From RHKX01 sp963839535 (GTDB lineage Bacteria > Actinomycetota > Thermoleophilia > Solirubrobacterales > 70-9): a DNA stretch of 64,000 bases. The notes under the pieces are model-generated. The model was not told where the DNA came from. It did not search any database and was given only the letters and a program-made list of their open reading frames with translations. Shown piece by piece: positions 62,985 through 64,000 of the stretch (position 1 is its first letter; every line of letters starts with the position of its first letter). The stretch spans positions 15,199 to 79,198 of the forward strand of contig CAWIVF010000004.1 of assembly GCA_963839535.1 (NCBI GenBank), in the 5' to 3' direction. Position numbers and translations under genes: made by a program.

Positions 62985-63079
62985 GGGTTGACCGAAGGGG
63001 ATACGGTCGCCACCGGGCCTGAGGTCCGTTCACCTCCGATCCGGGACCTCCCGGCGAGGCCCAGCCGTAAGGGGAGTAG

Positions 63080-63712
63080 ATGGCGACGCTACGTCTTGCG
63101 CTCAGCGGCCCCTCCGGGGCGGTGCCGTCTGCGGCGCTGCAGCTCGGTCCGGTCGCCGCCGACCGCGACGGCGCCCGGCGCAGCGAGCGCCGTCTGATCC
63201 GCGCCGCTCAGGACGGGTCGGAGGAGGCGCTCGAGCAGATCTTCCGCCGTCACTGGCCCTTGGCCCACCGGGCCGCCTACCTGGTGGTCCACGACTCGGC
63301 CAGCGCCGAGGACATCGCGCAGGAGGCCTTCCTCGCCGCGATCCGCTCACTGGATCGCTTCGACCGGCGGCGGCCCTTCGGGCCCTGGCTGCACCGGATC
63401 GTCGTCAACCGGGCGATCGACTGGTCGCGCGCGCAGCGGCTGCGCGGAGAGGTCGCCACGGAGTCTCAGGCCCGGCGAGCCGACCGCGAGGAGGCCGGTT
63501 CGATCCCCGGCGGCCCGCCGATCTCCGAGGAGGTCGTGACGGCGCTGGCTCAACTGGACCCCGAGCGACGCGGAATCGTGGTGCTCAGGCACCTGCTCGA
63601 GTTCACCCCCGGCGAGATCGCCGCGGCCCTCGAGCTTCCGCGCGGCACCGTCAACTCGCGGCTGAGGCGGGGACTGGACCAGCTCAGGGAACTGCTCGGG
63701 GACGAGGCGTGA
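63080..63712 (+). CDS. ECF-type RNA polymerase sigma factor
   Basis: The 210-residue protein has region 2 (AAQDGSEEALEQIFRRHWPLAHRAAYLVVHDSASAEDIAQEAFLAAIRSL, LHRIVVNRAIDWSRAQR) and region 4 (VVTALAQLDPERRGIVVLRHLLEFTPGEIAAALELPRGTVNSRLRRGLDQL). ECF sigmas redirect RNA polymerase to stress or envelope genes. ATG 63080 has GGGGAG 7 nt upstream. Its stop overlaps the next gene as TGATG, the usual sigma/anti-sigma arrangement. Confidence 0.9.
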   Translation: MATLRLALSGPSGAVPSAALQLGPVAADRDGARRSERRLIRAAQDGSEEALEQIFRRHWPLAHRAAYLVVHDSASAEDIAQEAFLAAIRSLDRFDRRRPFGPWLHRIVVNRAIDWSRAQRLRGEVATESQARRADREEAGSIPGGPPISEEVVTALAQLDPERRGIVVLRHLLEFTPGEIAAALELPRGTVNSRLRRGLDQLRELLGDEA

Positions 63713-64000
63713 TGAGGGATCGAGAGCTCGGAGAGGCGATGCGCCGCGCCGACGTCCCGGATGCAGCCGGCGCCGAGGACCGTTCCTGGGAAGTGGTTTC
63801 GGCGGCCTACCGGGAGGCCGGCGCCCGAGGTGGCGCCCGGCGCCGGCGAGGCTGGCGGGCGGGCATCGTGGCCCTGGTCGCGGCCGCGGCGGCCGCGTTC
63901 GCCCTGACCCCGGCCGGCGCCGACGTGCGCGACTGGGTCGCCGAGGCGATCGACGACGAAGTTGCGGTCCAGAGGGAATCGCTGACCCGGCTCCCGACCG
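63712..64000 (+). CDS. Putative anti-sigma factor, partial (runs off right edge)
   Basis: From ATG 63712, coupled to the sigma factor stop, the frame stays open to the window end (96 codons). It has a charged N-terminal cytosolic part (ELGEAMRRADVPDA, DRSWEVVSAAYREAG), a basic run and a TM helix (WRAGIVALVAAAAAAFALTPAG), then an extracytoplasmic start. No HxxxCxxC zinc motif is seen in this part. Position next to the ECF gene suggests it binds the sigma factor at the membrane. Confidence 0.6.
   Translation, partial: MRDRELGEAMRRADVPDAAGAEDRSWEVVSAAYREAGARGGARRRRGWRAGIVALVAAAAAAFALTPAGADVRDWVAEAIDDEVAVQRESLTRLPT

Overview
The window is a very GC-rich actinobacterial chromosome segment packed with housekeeping genes, mostly on the minus strand. 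GC content, DUF427, DUF177, DUF3352 and AbiEi/DUF559 proteins, many GTG/TTG starts and leaderless promoters suggest Actinomycetota. I infer class Thermoleophilia (Solirubrobacterales-like) with moderate confidence. I recognise no rRNA, tRNA, CRISPR, IS element, prophage or replication origin.

Layout. 1-5.2 kb: edge of a minus-strand gene, a + strand hydrolase/MOSC pair, ilvD and small hypotheticals. 5.3-9.3 kb: thiD-dprA-comM(yifB), with yraN inverted. 9.3-22.2 kb: the ribosome/secretion/lipid supercluster read leftwards (DUF177, rpmF, plsX, acpP, rnc, smc, ftsY, ffh, rpsP, khpA, an AbiEi-DUF559 gene where rimM is expected, trmD, rplS, lepB twice, rnhB). 22.2-30.3 kb: methyltransferase, coiled-coil protein, coaD-rsmD-recG, RidA and DUF427 proteins, GST, fakA-like, rpmB. 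30.3-33.9 kb: riboflavin operon ribD-ribE-ribAB-ribH. 34-46 kb: K+/H+ antiporter, rpe-zinc ribbon-rsmB-fmt-def-priA, PH-domain and phospholipase D proteins, flippase-like membrane protein, metK. 46-58.8 kb: DUF3352 protein, der-cmk-aroA-tyrA-aroG, hisC-aroH-rluB-scpB-scpA-trpS. 58.8-64 kb: DJ-1/PfpI protein, GlxA-type regulator, FetAB transporter, secreted propeller-like protein, ECF sigma factor and partial anti-sigma candidate.

A general caution: about half of the genes, including essential ones (rpmB, ffh, ftsY, smc, trpS, fmt, def), carry one or more single-base frameshifts although the protein continues perfectly in another frame. I read this as residual sequencing/assembly error, not gene decay. 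Such genes are given as whole genes with the break positions noted.

The most interesting signals are: (1) an attenuator upstream of DAHP synthase encoding a 30-residue leader peptide with Trp-Tyr-Trp-Arg-Phe; (2) an RNase III lacking two of the four catalytic carboxylates; (3) an SMC of about 808 residues with no visible hinge, beside a normal scpAB pair; (4) a two-copy stem-loop with a compensatory base-pair change, placed after ftsY and priA; (5) repeated leaderless promoters with a TANNNT box 6-8 nt before the start codon; (6) absence of rimM from its usual place.
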